In this document: positions 31,813-43,090 of the stretch, one piece after another
Layout of the letters: every line of letters starts with the position of its first letter
How positions within the stretch are numbered: position 1 is the first letter of the stretch
Source: Saccharina japonica
Taxonomy: Eukaryota > Sar > Phaeophyceae > Laminariales > Laminariaceae
Reading direction: 5' to 3'
Assembly: GCA_008828725.1 (NCBI GenBank)
Contig: MEHQ01002099.1
Coordinates: forward strand, 313,830-377,829
Length of the DNA stretch: 64,000 nt
Position numbers and translations under genes: made by a program
Notes under the pieces: model-generated
The model's input: the letters and a program-made list of their open reading frames with translations, nothing else
Databases searched by the model: none
What the model was told of the DNA's origin: nothing

Positions 31813-32732
31813 TTTCTGGTGTGGCTTGGTGTCGTTGTGTTCTCGTACCCGGTGCGTTGGTATTTCACTTGCTTTACCCTTCCATTTGCGTTTATTTATA
31901 TTTATTTTTTTGTTTTTCTCTGTCTCACAGAGTCTGTGACCACATAATTCACATCTCTCTAGGGATAGGAATCAGGACAGACACTTGCTGGGTGTACTGC
32001 ATTGCAGCATTGCAGCGTAGTATCTCTGTGTCGTAGTTTTGTGACCACATAACTGGTATCTCTCTAGGATGAAGAATCGGCACAGACACTGCACTGGGTG
32101 TGATGGATATCGACGGGTAGAAAGGACGGTTTAATGTGAAGAACACACACTGATGTAGTTGGATAGAGATAACGATTTAATGTGAAGACACACACCGCAG
32201 TCTGGTGGTATGGTAATGGCTATGACCGTGGATCAAGAGGCCATAGACTAGACTATACTATTAATATTAACATTAGTAGCAGCCATATAGCCCTACAATA
32301 GCCCCTACGTCAAAGATGACAAACATGGCGGCCCATACAATTTGTCGACCGGCTGCTGAGAAGCAAGCCAAGCTCCTATACCGTACGGTGAAAACTGAAA
32401 ATATAAAAAAAAAACACGCCCTTGTAGAACCCTTCCTTTAGTGTGGAACCGTGAGTCCATTATTTAGTGTTTTGCTTGTCTGCATCTCGTGTACAACTAT
32501 TTGTTCCAAATATGAAAACAGGACCGTCAAACTCTCAGTCCAGCACCTCGACTATATGCGCCATGCGTACCCCCTGCGCACCCTGTATCCTCCAACATGG
32601 GTTTTGCCTGTGCTTCCGACTGGGCCTTGCCCATTAATACCGATTTTCGTTAGCCGAATATCCTTGTCGAATAAAAACACATGAACGGCATGAACTTGGT
32701 GTCGTCGTGCTTTTTTTTTTTTTTTTTTTTTT
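31813..32732. other. Intergenic with dispersed repeats
   Basis: GTGACCACATAA...ATCTCTCTAGG occurs twice (31936-31963 and 32041-32069). 32069-32215 repeats the 8315-8395 segment. 32700-32735 is a T-run. No gene is recognised. Confidence 0.4.
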
Positions 32733-32945
32733 TCTCCATCCCATTTATTATCTTCGCCCTTCCTTTCTCTCTCCTTCCTAGTCGTAACCCAGATCCGGGG
32801 TCACAAAGTAGGCTCTTCTCCCTCCTCCCCCACTACGGTTCTTGCCTTGCATTTTTATCGCGAGAAAATTTCAGCACTTTCTTCCCTCGTCGACTTGCGT
32901 CGGATTCCGCCTACCCACGCCACGAAGGCGCTCTCAGCAATTGGT
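32733..32945 (+). repeat. Dispersed repeat P, copy 3
   Basis: It matches 2981-3172 and is uninterrupted at the site where copy 2 holds MITE A. Confidence 0.75.
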
Positions 32946-32979
32946 TCCTTTTTATTTTTTCAAATAAAGACAAAATCTC

Positions 32980-33060
32980 TCACCACGGTGGGATTCGATC
33001 CTGGGTACCAATGATAGTGGTCTTTGAAGCTGACCACTACTCTACCGGGGCGACCGGCTG
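32980..33060 (-). ncRNA. tRNA-like Pol III segment, possible SINE head
   Basis: On the minus strand, GGTAGAGTAGTGGTCAG resembles an A box and GGATCGAATCC a B box, about 40 nt apart. A hairpin, GTGGTC/GACCAC, lies between them. Stem pairing is too poor for a functional tRNA. It lies directly beside repeat P. Confidence 0.3.
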
Positions 33061-33069
33061 CTGCACTAT

Positions 33070-33229
33070 TATAATATAGTACGGGGGGCCATAGTAAACA
33101 CTAGTAATACTAATAAATAGGACCTACGGTTTCACGCAAAGAAGTGTATAGAATATCCCTATATCCCTATATCCCTATTTATACTCAGAATACGTGGTCC
33201 TATTTAATACGGTCCTCTGTAATATTATA
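33070..33229. mobile_element. MITE family E, copy 3
   Basis: The left end is TACGGGGGGCCATAGTAAAC and the right end the complement of ACAGAGGACCGTATTAAATA. The interior contains CCCTATAT in triplicate. Confidence 0.7.
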
Positions 33230-34212
33230 CTACACAGAAGCCCTCCTTGTTTAATCTTCGCAGTGACTCTGCTATATTACAGCAGCAGCAGCTCCGACGT
33301 ACCCCTATTTAAGAGCGATGTGTGACAATCTTAAGCCAAGAACAGGCGCTCCTAACTACACATTGCTCTTGTACGTGTATGAGGTGGGCATTATATAGCT
33401 TTTAGTGTAGCCGGGACATGCCGATTTGACCGCTCTTAAATCCCGAATGGTCTTATCTTAGACACTTTCTCTTAAATCGGGGTACCTACCCACTGTGCCT
33501 GGTACGATAGCTCATATATACGTACATATCATGCAACATCGCAAGCCCTTATTGGGGGCGCGCAATCCTTTTTTGGGGGTGTCCAACCCCTTGGCACCTT
33601 TACGTACCCATAATTTACCTGGTACTCCGGTGTACCTGATATGTAATTGCGATAAAGGCGTGCTTCACATACTCCAGTTGGAGCGACTGCTCGTAACTTG
33701 CTGGCTTTATTTTGGACCGGATGACCTACCAGCTCGAACAGCATGCACCTCTACAGAAGGTATTTTCGTATTATTTTTGTACGCAACACTATTAATAATT
33801 AGTTTTTGTCATGTCCGCATCGATTCTAACAGTCGTGTGCTGCATGCTATCAGAGGTCACAGGTCACAGGTAAGCTCTCTGCTTGAGAAAAACTGCCAGC
33901 CACAAAAAAACAAAGATTGCAACGACATGACGACATCAACCGGCGTACGTAGGCTTCCGCAGCATCTCTCAGACTCATGTATCGTAGCATTACCAGTATG
34001 TATACTCCCGGCAAATGACCGCGCGGGCCGCCGGGTAGGTAGTAGGTACCTGGTACTCAATACCAGTACGGAGTATTTAATAGCGGCATCGGCTAAGGGT
34101 TTGCCCAAGCGGACCGCTCAGCATCACTTACTTACTTTGAGAGGGCAGGGGCGTTTCTCTCTTGGCGGCGAAAGGCTCTATCGGCCGCCATACATACAAG
34201 CTGTCGCTATAC
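33230..34212. other. Unassigned region with a 240-codon frame
   Basis: A plus-strand open frame spans 33495-34217, long for this AT-rich context. The translation has no domain I recognise, and it includes the genome-wide word TACCTGGTAC in non-coding style, so I do not call a gene. Confidence 0.25.
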
Positions 34213-34246
34213 TCTAGTCTAGTCTAGTCTAGTCTAGTCTAGTCTA
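34213..34246. repeat. CTAGT pentanucleotide microsatellite
   Basis: Six to seven perfect units of CTAGT follow each other. Confidence 0.9.
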
Positions 34247-36434
34247 CCAGGGTATACCATACCAGTATACCATATTCGACACCAAGGGTTTACAACATGA
34301 GTGCCACTACGAGTTGATACCGTACGAGTACACCAGGTATCACGTAAGATAGCACACCCGCTATGTACGCGGATTAATTATGAATATGGTGCATCTCCGA
34401 GTCGATTTTGTCTAAAACAAGGCAGAAGGAGGGCACACGCACCGAAAATAGATTTAGGAAATGTCTACGAGTATTAATAGTTAATATTATTAGGCGAGAT
34501 GTCTCCATAGACACATGCATCGCTCGGCATTGACACCTTATGATCTTATGATCTTATTATCTTATGATACACCCGTTGTCGACAAAATCGTGTTGAAAAT
34601 ATAATAGCACTTTCGTCCGAGGGGTGCGTTATCTTATTATCTTGATTACAGTATACGGTATGTCCGTACAAATATACCTGGTACGACTACTACTGTAACA
34701 GTAGTATCTTAACTGGGGACGGAGGACACCGGGTGACGAAACTAGGCTGTCGTGTTACGTGCATATATATATGTAAACAAATCAGGAGTCGTACTACTGC
34801 TGTAGCATGCACACTGCTGGGTACTGGCGCAGTGTTCTGCCCGTACAACTATACTTACTGGCAGTGCACTTATTAAACTGGTGGAGAGCACCAGAAGATT
34901 GAAAACAGTATATTGTACGTACGTAACATGATGTACAAAATTAAGGACGTTCCACAAAACGCCATCCCACACATCGGAAACCTCACATATTAAAAAAAGC
35001 GTGAACGGGAGAGGGAGGAGAGGGAGACGAGGACTTTGGGTACGATGGATGATTTCTTGTCTCCGGCTACCAACACATACCATATTCCATATCCCCCCCG
35101 GGTTGTGATGGTACATAGGTGAAGCGAAAGTGCGCAAAGTTCGCAGCGACAGTAGTATTAATAGTATACTGAGGGAATCCAGTATGCTGGCTGCTGACTT
35201 CAACAGTATACAATAGCACTGGCTGCGTCAGCCGGTATATACGGCTCCAGCGGTTACGCAGTGCAAAGATGCATGCTTGGAACCATAAGCTTCCTGACTT
35301 GTTGGGCGTCGCCGGGGGTAAAAGCCGAAGGCCCGCACGCCCGGCGCTGCGTATTCAGATTGATTGATATACTGTTTCGTGCTATATACGTATGTCGCGA
35401 GTACGAACTACGTACTACTCGTATTATTAAATAGCACCGACGACCAGTGATAGCATCGCAATGCATTTTTAAAGGTGTTGGTATCATACCACCTACAAAC
35501 CAATACCGGTACTGCTGTCGTACTACAGCAGGGAAGAATGTATTATAAGACTACTGCGATGAAGCATCTCACCTGATGTGTGAAGAAAAGGCCAGGCCCA
35601 CACGTCGGAGTGTATCCAAGTGCTGCGGCTGTGCGCCACCAGTTGCCACCTTGCTGAAATTAACCAGAATCCACACCAGTCCACTGCTCTTCCGAACACG
35701 GCAGCAGTTAACTTGGACGCATGGATGCAATGCGACATCGAATACCGGGCCTAACGCGCCATCTGTGGGTGGCCCTGCACTGCCAATCTGCCAATGAATG
35801 ACTACGTACGACACATATCGAGCCTGCGCAAATAAATGTTTCGTTCTTACACATACCGTACGAGGTACGAGGCAAGACGAGAGCTGGGTACGCGTGCAAG
35901 GTGTGCCTGTGGGTCTTCCTCTAAATAAACTACTGTAACACCAGCTCTCGAAAGCAACACGAGCAGCTCGTTCTCGAGTGCCATACATTGTGTTCAAATG
36001 CAAATAATAAGTGAGTGGTACCAGAAGGTTACGTGGCAAAGGAAGATACATATTGGTATCTACGATACCTTTACCCTTCGTGTTTGGCGCCGAGGGTGTC
36101 GGCACTTGTTGGTTATATAGCACTACCCACTGCCTACTCCAACAGCAGTAGAGCAGTAGCCAACGTACGGAGAAGGTCACAACCAAAACCAAACCAACCA
36201 ACCCCTACATCGCAAGGACTACGAGTACGAGTACTGCTGTTCGAGTCATGTAAGCTACAGCAGTTATAATAGGATTACTGGTACTTCGTACAGCGTGCGG
36301 CTGGCACCAACGCCTAACGACCGTTTATTCTTGCTCCAGGTTTTCAAACATCAAAGTTCAAAAAGGACACAAAACAAACAAAAACTATACGCGTACGAGT
36401 AGGGTTACTGCACTTGATCTTCGTGTATTTGTGT
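34247..36434. other. Long intergenic region left of the second histone locus
   Basis: No gene is recognised. Clusters of CTGGGTACTGGCGCAGT and AGTATACTG words lie at 34825-34880 and 35165-35210. The former recurs at 51955-51975. A frame of 210 codons on the minus strand at 35569-36201 has no recognisable domain. Confidence 0.35.
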
Positions 36435-36451
36435 GGTGTTGAGTAAACACC
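36435..36451 (-). terminator. Histone 3' stem-loop, H2B copy 2
   Basis: The 17-mer is identical to those at 9002 and 10321, again 92 nt past the stop. Downstream bases read ACACAAATACACGAAGATCA, keeping CGAAGA. Confidence 0.8.
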
Positions 36452-36543
36452 AGGTTGGTTTGAGGGAGTAGGCGCACCGCAGCGGTGGGTGGGTGGCCCA
36501 CTCATCTTCGTGTCGGAGTCGTCCGAGATGTCGCTTGCTTGCT

Positions 36544-36903
36544 TTAGGCGGAGTAAGACGAGGTGAACTTGGTCACGGCCTTGGTGCCCTCAGACACGGC
36601 GTGCTTGGCCAGCTCTCCGGGGAGCATGAGGCGCACCGCCGTCTGCACCTCGCGCGAGGAGAGAGTCGCCTTCTTGTTGTAGCGGGTCAGCTTTCCGGAC
36701 TCGCCGGCCACGCGCTCGAACACGTCGTTGATGAACGAGTTCATGATGGACATGCCGCGCTTGGAGATACCGGTGTCGGGGTGTACCTGCTTGAGCACCT
36801 TGTAGATGTACGACGAGTAAGACTCGGTCCTCTTGTTCTTCCTCTTCTTGTCTCCGGCCTTCTTGGGGGCCTTGGCGGACTTCTTGGAGGGGGTCTTAGC
36901 CAT
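36544..36903 (-). CDS. H2B: Histone H2B, second copy
   Basis: The 119-residue protein is identical to that encoded at 9111-9470, with a few synonymous differences. Upstream in-frame codons would give a 227-residue frame, but the extra sequence (5' UTR and spacer) has no histone character. The MAKTPSKK start, an upstream purine-rich leader and the downstream stem-loop are all shared with copy 1. Its divergent partner is a dead H2A, so this locus looks like a duplicated H2B/H2A pair that kept only H2B. Confidence 0.96.
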   Translation of the reverse strand: MAKTPSKKSAKAPKKAGDKKRKNKRTESYSSYIYKVLKQVHPDTGISKRGMSIMNSFINDVFERVAGESGKLTRYNKKATLSSREVQTAVRLMLPGELAKHAVSEGTKAVTKFTSSYSA

Positions 36904-37369
36904 TTTGCTTGTGAGAAGGTTTAGATAAGTGAGAGGGAGAGAGAGATGGTAGTTGTGGGGAGTGTCGCGGCTGCCGGCTGAAGAAGTCGAAGCAACGCCT
37001 TGAGAAGGAGTTCCAGATAAAGGCGAGGCGTCATTTTGCTTTTGTGCCTCTTCGCCCATCACTTTTTTTCTTGTTATCTGATTGGCCACCGGCGAGATCT
37101 GGACATCGACCAATTGATAGATTGCGCCGCGGGCCGCAGGCTTTTCCATTTCCCATCCAACCAAAACGTTGCAATTAAATTCAAATTTTGAACTTCGAGG
37201 CAAGACGCAAGACAGAACATAGAACAAAGCAAAGGTTCAATCAACGCAGCAGGCGCCGAAAGCAGCCCACGCCGTTCACCATCAGCTCTTTGAACTGCAC
37301 ACGCAGCCTCGTATACAGGGTGTGTGTGCTTCTGGTTCAACGCTCTCCTCGGGGTCGTCAAACTTTACC
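36904..37369. promoter_or_regulatory. Former bidirectional histone promoter
   Basis: The spacer retains TTCGCCCATCACTTTTT (37051-37067) and ATTGG (37081-37085), as in locus 1. It is 466 bp long against 371 bp at locus 1. It should still serve H2B copy 2. Confidence 0.5.
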
Positions 37370-37790
37370 CTGTCCAGAAAAGGCAAGGGGTGTGTGTGAG
37401 GTGACCCCTCCCTATAGAAGTCCACCGCAGGTCTGCCAAAAAGGCCCGCGCTGCACAGCCGCTTCCTGAAAGCAGGCAAGCATGCCCGCCCAGTGCGTCG
37501 GTGCCGGTGCCCCTGTGTGCCTGGCCGCTGCGCTGGAGTGTGCACCACCTGCTGACGGCTGATGTATTGGAGCTGGCTGATAATACCGCCTTATCCCAAT
37601 CAGGTCCGCATGACCCCCCGTGACAACATTCATCCAGCTGTACGCACAGCTTTCGTGAGCACAAGACAACAGCAGCAGTATCATACGAGTAGTACTACGT
37701 ACTGCTACTACGTACTGCTGCTGTGAATAATGACGACGAGGAGCGGAACATCAAGCTTGACAATCGACGAGGTGACATATATCAATCGCG
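37370..37790 (+). pseudogene. Decayed histone H2A
   Basis: The segment aligns with the H2A gene from its start: CTGTCCAGAAAAGGCAAGGG stands where the gene has ATGTCCGGAAAAGGAAAGGG, so the start codon is lost. Later matches include AGTCCACCGCAGGTCTGCCA, CGTCGGTGCCGGTGCCCCTG, GGAGCTGGCTG and GACGACGAGGAGC. There are multiple frameshifts, a deletion in the N-terminal part and an insertion of about 70 bp near 37655-37725 made of TACTACGTACTGCTGCTGT-type words. No downstream histone stem-loop was found. Confidence 0.85.
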
Positions 37791-38120
37791 TACTACTGCT
37801 GCTGTCAATGGTAAATTGAGATGAACTGTCTATTAATGCTGCTGCGTATACCATGCAGGCACAAACTTGTACCACGCCTCGTACCCGCCTTTGCAAACGG
37901 GTACCCGGACTTTTACCGCTACCTGCATGGTATACACTATACGTCCTGGGGAAACAAGAACTTCGAAGTTCGGCAAAGTTACACAACTATAGCACAGGTG
38001 CCCCCCCCCCCCCCTTGAACAATGTGGCGTAAAACTCCATGTGAAGGCATTGAACAGTGTGGCAAACCCCAGAAATTGTCGACAACCTCTGAATTCGGCA
38101 CGCCTAATGGTGTACAGCAG
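37791..38120. other. Intergenic
   Basis: No gene is recognised. TACCATGCAGG (37849) and CCTGCATGGTA (37921) form a spaced inverted repeat. A C-run lies at 38000-38013. Confidence 0.3.
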
Positions 38121-38310
38121 TAGTAATGCTCCCTCTATAGTGCCGGTACTATGCGCCAGCCAACAATACCGGCACTATGCATAGCGGCAACCGGCATTAC
38201 TCCGTGCACTGCCACACTGGGTAATCCCATCTGTGTCGAGCGATTTCACAGGCACTATATAGCGGGCAGCCGTCACTACTCAACCGGCACTATATAGAGG
38301 AACACCACTA
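38121..38310. mobile_element. MITE family D, copy 2
   Basis: The ends are TAGTAATGCTCCCTCTATAG and the complement of TAGTGGTGTTCCTCTATATA, with repeated CCGGCAC/GCCGGTA inside. Another fragment of the family lies at 48148-48180. Confidence 0.7.
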
Positions 38311-38407
38311 CTATTACAGTACCACGTACGTTGTTCAATATCTCCACAAGGAGTTTGTTACGCTCACATCGTGCAAAGGAGGGTCCCGGCCACCTGTGTG
38401 ATCAATG

Positions 38408-38530
38408 TATATTACGGGGGACCATAGTAAACAGGACCAAATTTTGTTAGTGAAAATAGGTAAATATATACCTGGTAGGTTTTTGTGCGTGTCGTAGGCC
38501 CCCTATTTACTATGGCCCCAGGTAATACGC
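38408..38530. mobile_element. MITE family E, copy 4
   Basis: The left end is TACGGGGGACCATAGTAAAC and the right end the complement of TACCTGGGGCCATAGTAAAT. It lacks the CTAGTAACACTAGTAAATA segment that other copies have after AGTAAACA. Confidence 0.75.
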
Positions 38531-38807
38531 CGTAGTACGTAGTTAGTCGCAGTCACACCGTTCTCTAATATTAAAAAAAAAAACCAACAACAACAGCTGT
38601 AAGCTCGAGGATTTCGTCGAAGCTCATCTTTGCTAGCTGAGTGTAATACTTCGATCGCGCGTACTTACGGATTTTATATGTCCTCATGTAGGGTGTACAT
38701 CCCGTATGAGAGGGACACAATCTGAGGCTGTAGAATTCAGGAGGTGTGCGTCTATTTTAATATGGAATATACAGAGTATTAATGTAGCATAATAATTAGC
38801 CGGGAAG

Positions 38808-39135
38808 ACGCATGCTACCTTAAGGTAGAGGTGCGACATTGTTTTTTCTGAGGCTCTGTACTAATAACAAGCAAAAAAAGGACCGTGGAGGACAATTAAA
38901 AGTTGCTACCCGATGAACACTCTCACGGCCCATCACACAAATGATAACACAAGAATGGACACATTCCGACGATCTTGGGTGATTATTAACCCATTCAGAA
39001 CTGAAAAAATGTCCCACACTAATTCCAAGTATTGTGTCCCCAAATTCGAGGGACCAGTTCTTAAGCCTTTCATCTTTAATAGGTCATTCAGAAAACAAAA
39101 TCAGCCAAAATGTGCTACCTCGAACGTAGCACACG
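38808..39135 (-). mobile_element. Element F, copy 5, with nested MITE B
   Basis: In inverted orientation it runs GCATGCTACCTTAAGGTAGA to ACGTAGCACACGT. A MITE B (38986-39066) occupies the same internal TTA(A) site used in the other copies. Confidence 0.7.
38986..39066 (-). mobile_element. MITE family B in element F copy 5
   Basis: TTAA at 38986-38989, CCCATTCAGAACTGAAAAAA inside, and CCAGTTCTTAAG at the right. The last few terminal bases are lost. Confidence 0.75.
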
Positions 39136-39629
39136 TCCCTATATACTCCTTATCAGAGGGTATACTGTACGGAAGTAGCAGGTCTGCTGGGGTGGTATAT
39201 ACCTGGTGTACTATTATAGTTCCAGTAACAATGTACCAGGTATACCGGGATACCTCCACTTGATCTGTATCATGTCCTGACTATGTAACACCCTTGTGTG
39301 TTGTGGTGGTGGTGTCCACGTAACTCTTCATAACAATGTCTGTTTTTTTATCATGCCCCGCGGAACGCCGGCTCTCCCTAGCGCCAGCCGTACTTCCGCG
39401 GCCGCGCGACCGTGCCACGCCCGCGCCACACAGCAGCCCTCGTTATTCCTGGCGAAAGAAGGGGCATCGCCGCCAAACTCAGCTATCATAGCGGGGGGCG
39501 CTGAACGGTGCTGCCCTCCCGGGGACGGGTGGCTCGATCTCCAGGATGATATGAAGAACATTCATTACCTTTTATTCACGTGTACTGTTGTTTTGCTTGC
39601 ATGGTGATTTGGGCGTAATTCCCACGCCC
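39136..39629. other. Intergenic with a GC-rich island
   Basis: 39350-39550 is much richer in GC than its surroundings and open in two frames. The plus frame from a methionine at 39353 reads MPRGTPALPSASRTSAAARP. It could be an exon or a captured fragment. No family is recognised. Confidence 0.25.
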
Positions 39630-40975
39630 ACACCATGGCAGCACCATGGAAGGTCCACGGCATCACCATGGGAACACCATGGATCCACCACGGAGGCACC
39701 ATGGTCCTACCACGGAAGCATCACGGCAGCGCCATGGATCCACCACGGAAGCACAATGGACCCATTGCGGACACGTGGAAGTACCATGGACCCACCACGG
39801 AAGCACCGTGGACCCACCACCGACCAACCATGGAAGCACCATGGACCAACCATGAACCCATCACGAAAGCACCATGGAGGCACCATGGACACCACATGAC
39901 GGTGGCATCACGGAGGACCGCGGAGACACCACGAAATCACCGTGAATCCACCACGGACGACTATGGAAGCACCACTGGCCCACCGTAGACCCATCACGGC
40001 ACCATTGACACACCACGGTAGCACAAGGGACCCACGACGGACACACGGAAGCACAATGGACCCAACACAGACCCACCACGAAAGCACCATGGACCTACCA
40101 CGGAGCCCCTACGGAAGCACCATGGACGCACGGTGGGGGGACCTTTAACCCCATATGACGCGCCCACCACAGCAGGACGACGGCGGCACCATGGAGGTAC
40201 TGTACCATGAACACATGAACACAGCATGGAAGCACTATGGACCCACCACGGACCCTCCATGGAAGCACCATGGGCCCATTACGGCACGGTGGAGGCACCA
40301 TGAACACACCTCAGAAGCACCATGGAGGCGCCATGCACGATGGACCCACCATTGACCGACCACGGAAGCACCATGGACTCACCATGGACCTACCATGGAC
40401 CAAACATTTAACCCCCATGGGCCCACCACGGAGGCACCATGGACCCACCATACACCCACCACGGGGACAGCACGAAATAACCATGGACCTACCACGGAAG
40501 CACCATGGACTCACAGCGGACCCACTATAAAAGCACCATGGACGCACCACGAGCCCACCACGCAAGCATCATGGAGGCACCATGGGCCCATCACGGAAGC
40601 ACCATGTCCGCACTATGCAGGCACCATGGGGACACCACGGAGGCCACGATGGGGACACCATGGATGCACCATGGACCCACCACGGAATCCACCATGGGGA
40701 CACCACAGAAAGAAGCACCATGAAGGAACCATGGGGACACCACGGAAGCACCATGAAAACACCACGGAAGCACCATGAGGACACCACGGAAGCATCATGG
40801 AAGTATGGTGAGTCCATGGTGCTCTCGTGGTGGGCCAGTGGGGGGTCAATGTGGTGCTTCTGTGGTGTTCCCATGGCGCCTCCATGGTGCTTCTATGGTG
40901 ACTGCGTGGTGCTTCCGTGGTGGGTCCATGGTGCATTGGTGATGATTCCATGACCCTGCCGTGGGGCTTTCATAG
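39630..40975. repeat. CACCATGG minisatellite with an internal strand switch
   Basis: From 39630 to about 40808 the plus strand is an irregular array of 12-bp half-units, CACCATGGANNC and CACCACGGANNC. From about 40811 to 40975 the same words run in reverse complement (TCCATGGTGCTTC, GTGGTGCTTCCGTGG). The 12-bp period is divisible by three, so most frames stay open on both strands, giving His/Gly/Pro-rich chance translations. I do not call these genes. Confidence 0.9.
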
Positions 40976-41195
40976 TGCGTATAAGCTGCTTCGGTGACCC
41001 GCAAAAAAAAGAGAAGGCACATAATGATGTTTATCACCCAAAATAAGGGCAGTGATTCCCAGGGGTTTCCTTTTGTATGGAAGGTGTTTTTTCATCAGAT
41101 GGAAAATAATCCTCCGCCGCCGGGGAGGGGTGGACAGACCTTGATAGTAGGTATTTACGGGGATTTTGTGCTTGACGCCTAAAGCCGACCCTCCG
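40976..41195. other. Intergenic
   Basis: No gene is recognised. Confidence 0.3.
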
Positions 41196-41350
41196 ACCCG
41201 AACCCTAACCTTAACCCGAACCCTATGCCAGTGGTCAGTGCTGGGATGCTGTGCTTGGTAAGACTCTAGGTTGACTCGGTGGCGTGGATGGCGAGCTTGG
41301 AAAGACTCTTGGTTTGCTCGGGATGCTGTGGCTGGGAAAGACTCCAAGTT
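41196..41350 (+). repeat. Telomere-like repeat with flanking 45-bp units, copy 1
   Basis: CCCGAACCCTAACCTTAACC (degenerate CCCTAA) is followed by ATGCCAGTGGTCAGTGCT and three related units around GATGCTGTGCTTGG-AAGACTC. The inverted counterpart is at 45985-46080. Confidence 0.7.
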
Positions 41351-41454
41351 GATTGCACCGCGTAAAGCATACCCTTGGCCAACCAGAGTGCCTAAATAGC
41401 TACCTTAGGAAGATCTACTATCATGCTTTGTCCACTACTGCCGCCGGGATCCAC

Positions 41455-41530
41455 TACCCTTATTTTGGACCAGCGATAAAGCGCCCAACTCTGTTGGCCT
41501 AGGGTCAGGAGTTCGAGCCCCGCCTTTTGC
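41455..41530 (+). ncRNA. tRNA-like Pol III segment
   Basis: GGACCAGCGATAAAGCGCCC resembles a D-arm or A box, CCAACTCTGTTGG an anticodon-arm remnant, and GGAGTTCGAGCCCC a good B box. It is followed by T-runs. The anticodon stem does not fold correctly, so this is more likely a tRNA-derived SINE head than a functional tRNA. Confidence 0.35.
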
Positions 41531-41619
41531 ACTTCTGTTTTTTTGTTTTTGTTTTTCCGTTGTTGTACAATACTGTACATACTTCGTACGATGGTATGGC
41601 TTTTAGCATGGCTTTTTGT

Positions 41620-41955
41620 TTTCCAATTTCGTTGTATGGTATTTTAGTGCGGTCATACTAAAACCCATACGATTTGTTTGAACATTAAAACACCTACTAC
41701 GTACGCGTACACTTCTTGAGTAAGTGCCGCTACGTGGGTAAGTGGGTGGGTGGGTGGGTGGGTGGGGGTGTGACACGTTTCGTTTCGTTCGCTGGTGTTG
41801 CAGCGTACCGCTACTAAAAAACCCATACCAGGTACGATTGTTTTGCGCACAAAAATACACAATTTGTTTTAGTAAGTACCGGTGCGTGGGTGAGTGAGGG
41901 GTGGCGAACACGTTTTTTATAGTCCACTGGTGTTGCAGCGTGCCACTATTAATAT
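41620..41955 (-). repeat. Tandem units with GTGGG tails
   Basis: Two related units contain CTGGTGTTGCAGCGT next to GTGGGTGGGTGGGTG-type tracts. The reverse complement (GCTGCAACACCAGTGGAC followed by CCCACCCA tracts) recurs at 54488-54720. Confidence 0.6.
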
Positions 41956-42360
41956 TATTTATAGTATATTGATACACCTATACCAGGTAGCGTTAATATA
42001 TGAATACAATACATTCATATCATGTGAATGCTGATATTTATAGTGTGTTTGAACAACCCACCTCCCCGCTCCTTGCATCGAACGAAACCTCTGCCCCCCC
42101 ACTGTTTCACTTGTTCGTGGATCCAGCATTGCCTGTTCAACCGTTCAACGGTTATACATAGATATTCATGTAATATATTTTCACGTATTATGCACATTTA
42201 TAAGATACTATTTTGCACTCACACAGAGCAGTACCCGACAATTGTTACCATATCATATAATACGTACTCCTGCTGTGTGAAACATAGGAATTTATTTACG
42301 CCCATTAAATACATTATAAGCATGCATCTATACCCGCCGACGACATGAAATCCACTCGGA
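41956..42360. other. Intergenic
   Basis: No gene is recognised. Confidence 0.3.
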
Positions 42361-42380
42361 TTTGACGGATTTACCGGCAA

Positions 42381-42482
42381 TTCACTGACCGGTTGGTGCC
42401 GCCCGCATGACCATGACCAACACATGGCCAGTCACTGACCGGTTGGTGCCGCCCGCATGACCATGACCAACACATGTCCAGT
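42381..42482. repeat. 51-bp tandem duplication
   Basis: TCACTGACCGGTTGGTGCCG through CCAACACATG-CCAG occurs twice in direct succession with one difference. Confidence 0.9.
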
Positions 42483-42928
42483 CCTCGTACTATTACACTA
42501 CGAGTATTACACTGGTAGTATTAATGAAATCTGGGATATTATGGAGCGCCGTTGAAAAAGTAGGGGAAAATCAGCGACGGAGGAGGCAGTATTTCCTAGA
42601 CCCGACATCGATCTGATCAATACCGGTAGTCTAACATAGGGGAAACATACACCTATCATACATATTAGGAACAACAACGAACGGATGGGATTTAGACACA
42701 ACGAAAGGCAACCAGAACATCTCAATATCAGCAGAACAGAGAAGACCACGGACGGACACGGTAAGGAAGGGTGAAAGGGGAGGGAGTGACCACGCAGAAT
42801 ACAGAGAGGGCTGGTTTGGTTACTGGCTGGTAGGAACGAACGTCTACTATTATTATAGTAACTGCTGCTATAAGCAGTATACTACAGTAGATATTGCCCA
42901 AGGCCTGTTTGCGTTTGGGGTGTGCATA
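42483..42928. other. Intergenic
   Basis: No gene is recognised. Confidence 0.3.
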
Positions 42929-43090
42929 GCCGTCAGCACGGGGATCAAGAAAAGCTCGAAGAAGTTATAGCAACGAAAATGGCGCTGACGACGGAAAGGC
43001 AGGACGATGCTGCTGCAGCCGGAGATGGAGCTAACTCCAAGCAACGGTTTATCGCAATCGATGTATTGGAGGATGAAAGCGACCAGCAGG
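42929..43090 (+). CDS. Possible exon of an unknown protein
   Basis: An open stretch reads QEKLEEVIATKMALTTERQD, then QRFIAIDVLEDESDQQ. It is acidic and free of low-complexity artefacts. A candidate acceptor (GTGTGCATAG) precedes it and a candidate donor (CAGGTGACA) follows at about 43090. No family is recognised and flanking exons were not found. Confidence 0.25.

Noticed and set aside
33495-34217. 240-codon plus-strand frame
   Set aside because: No domain or motif is recognised. Composition follows the surrounding repeats and dispersed non-coding words run through it.
39588-40953. Long His/Gly/Pro-rich open frames on both strands
   Set aside because: They are produced by the 12-bp CACCATGG minisatellite, whose period is a multiple of three. 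The same openness appears in several frames and on both strands.
40994-41580. CRISPR-like spacing of repeats
   Set aside because: The repeats near 41196-41350 are degenerate 45-bp units without unique spacers of constant length, and the genome is eukaryotic.
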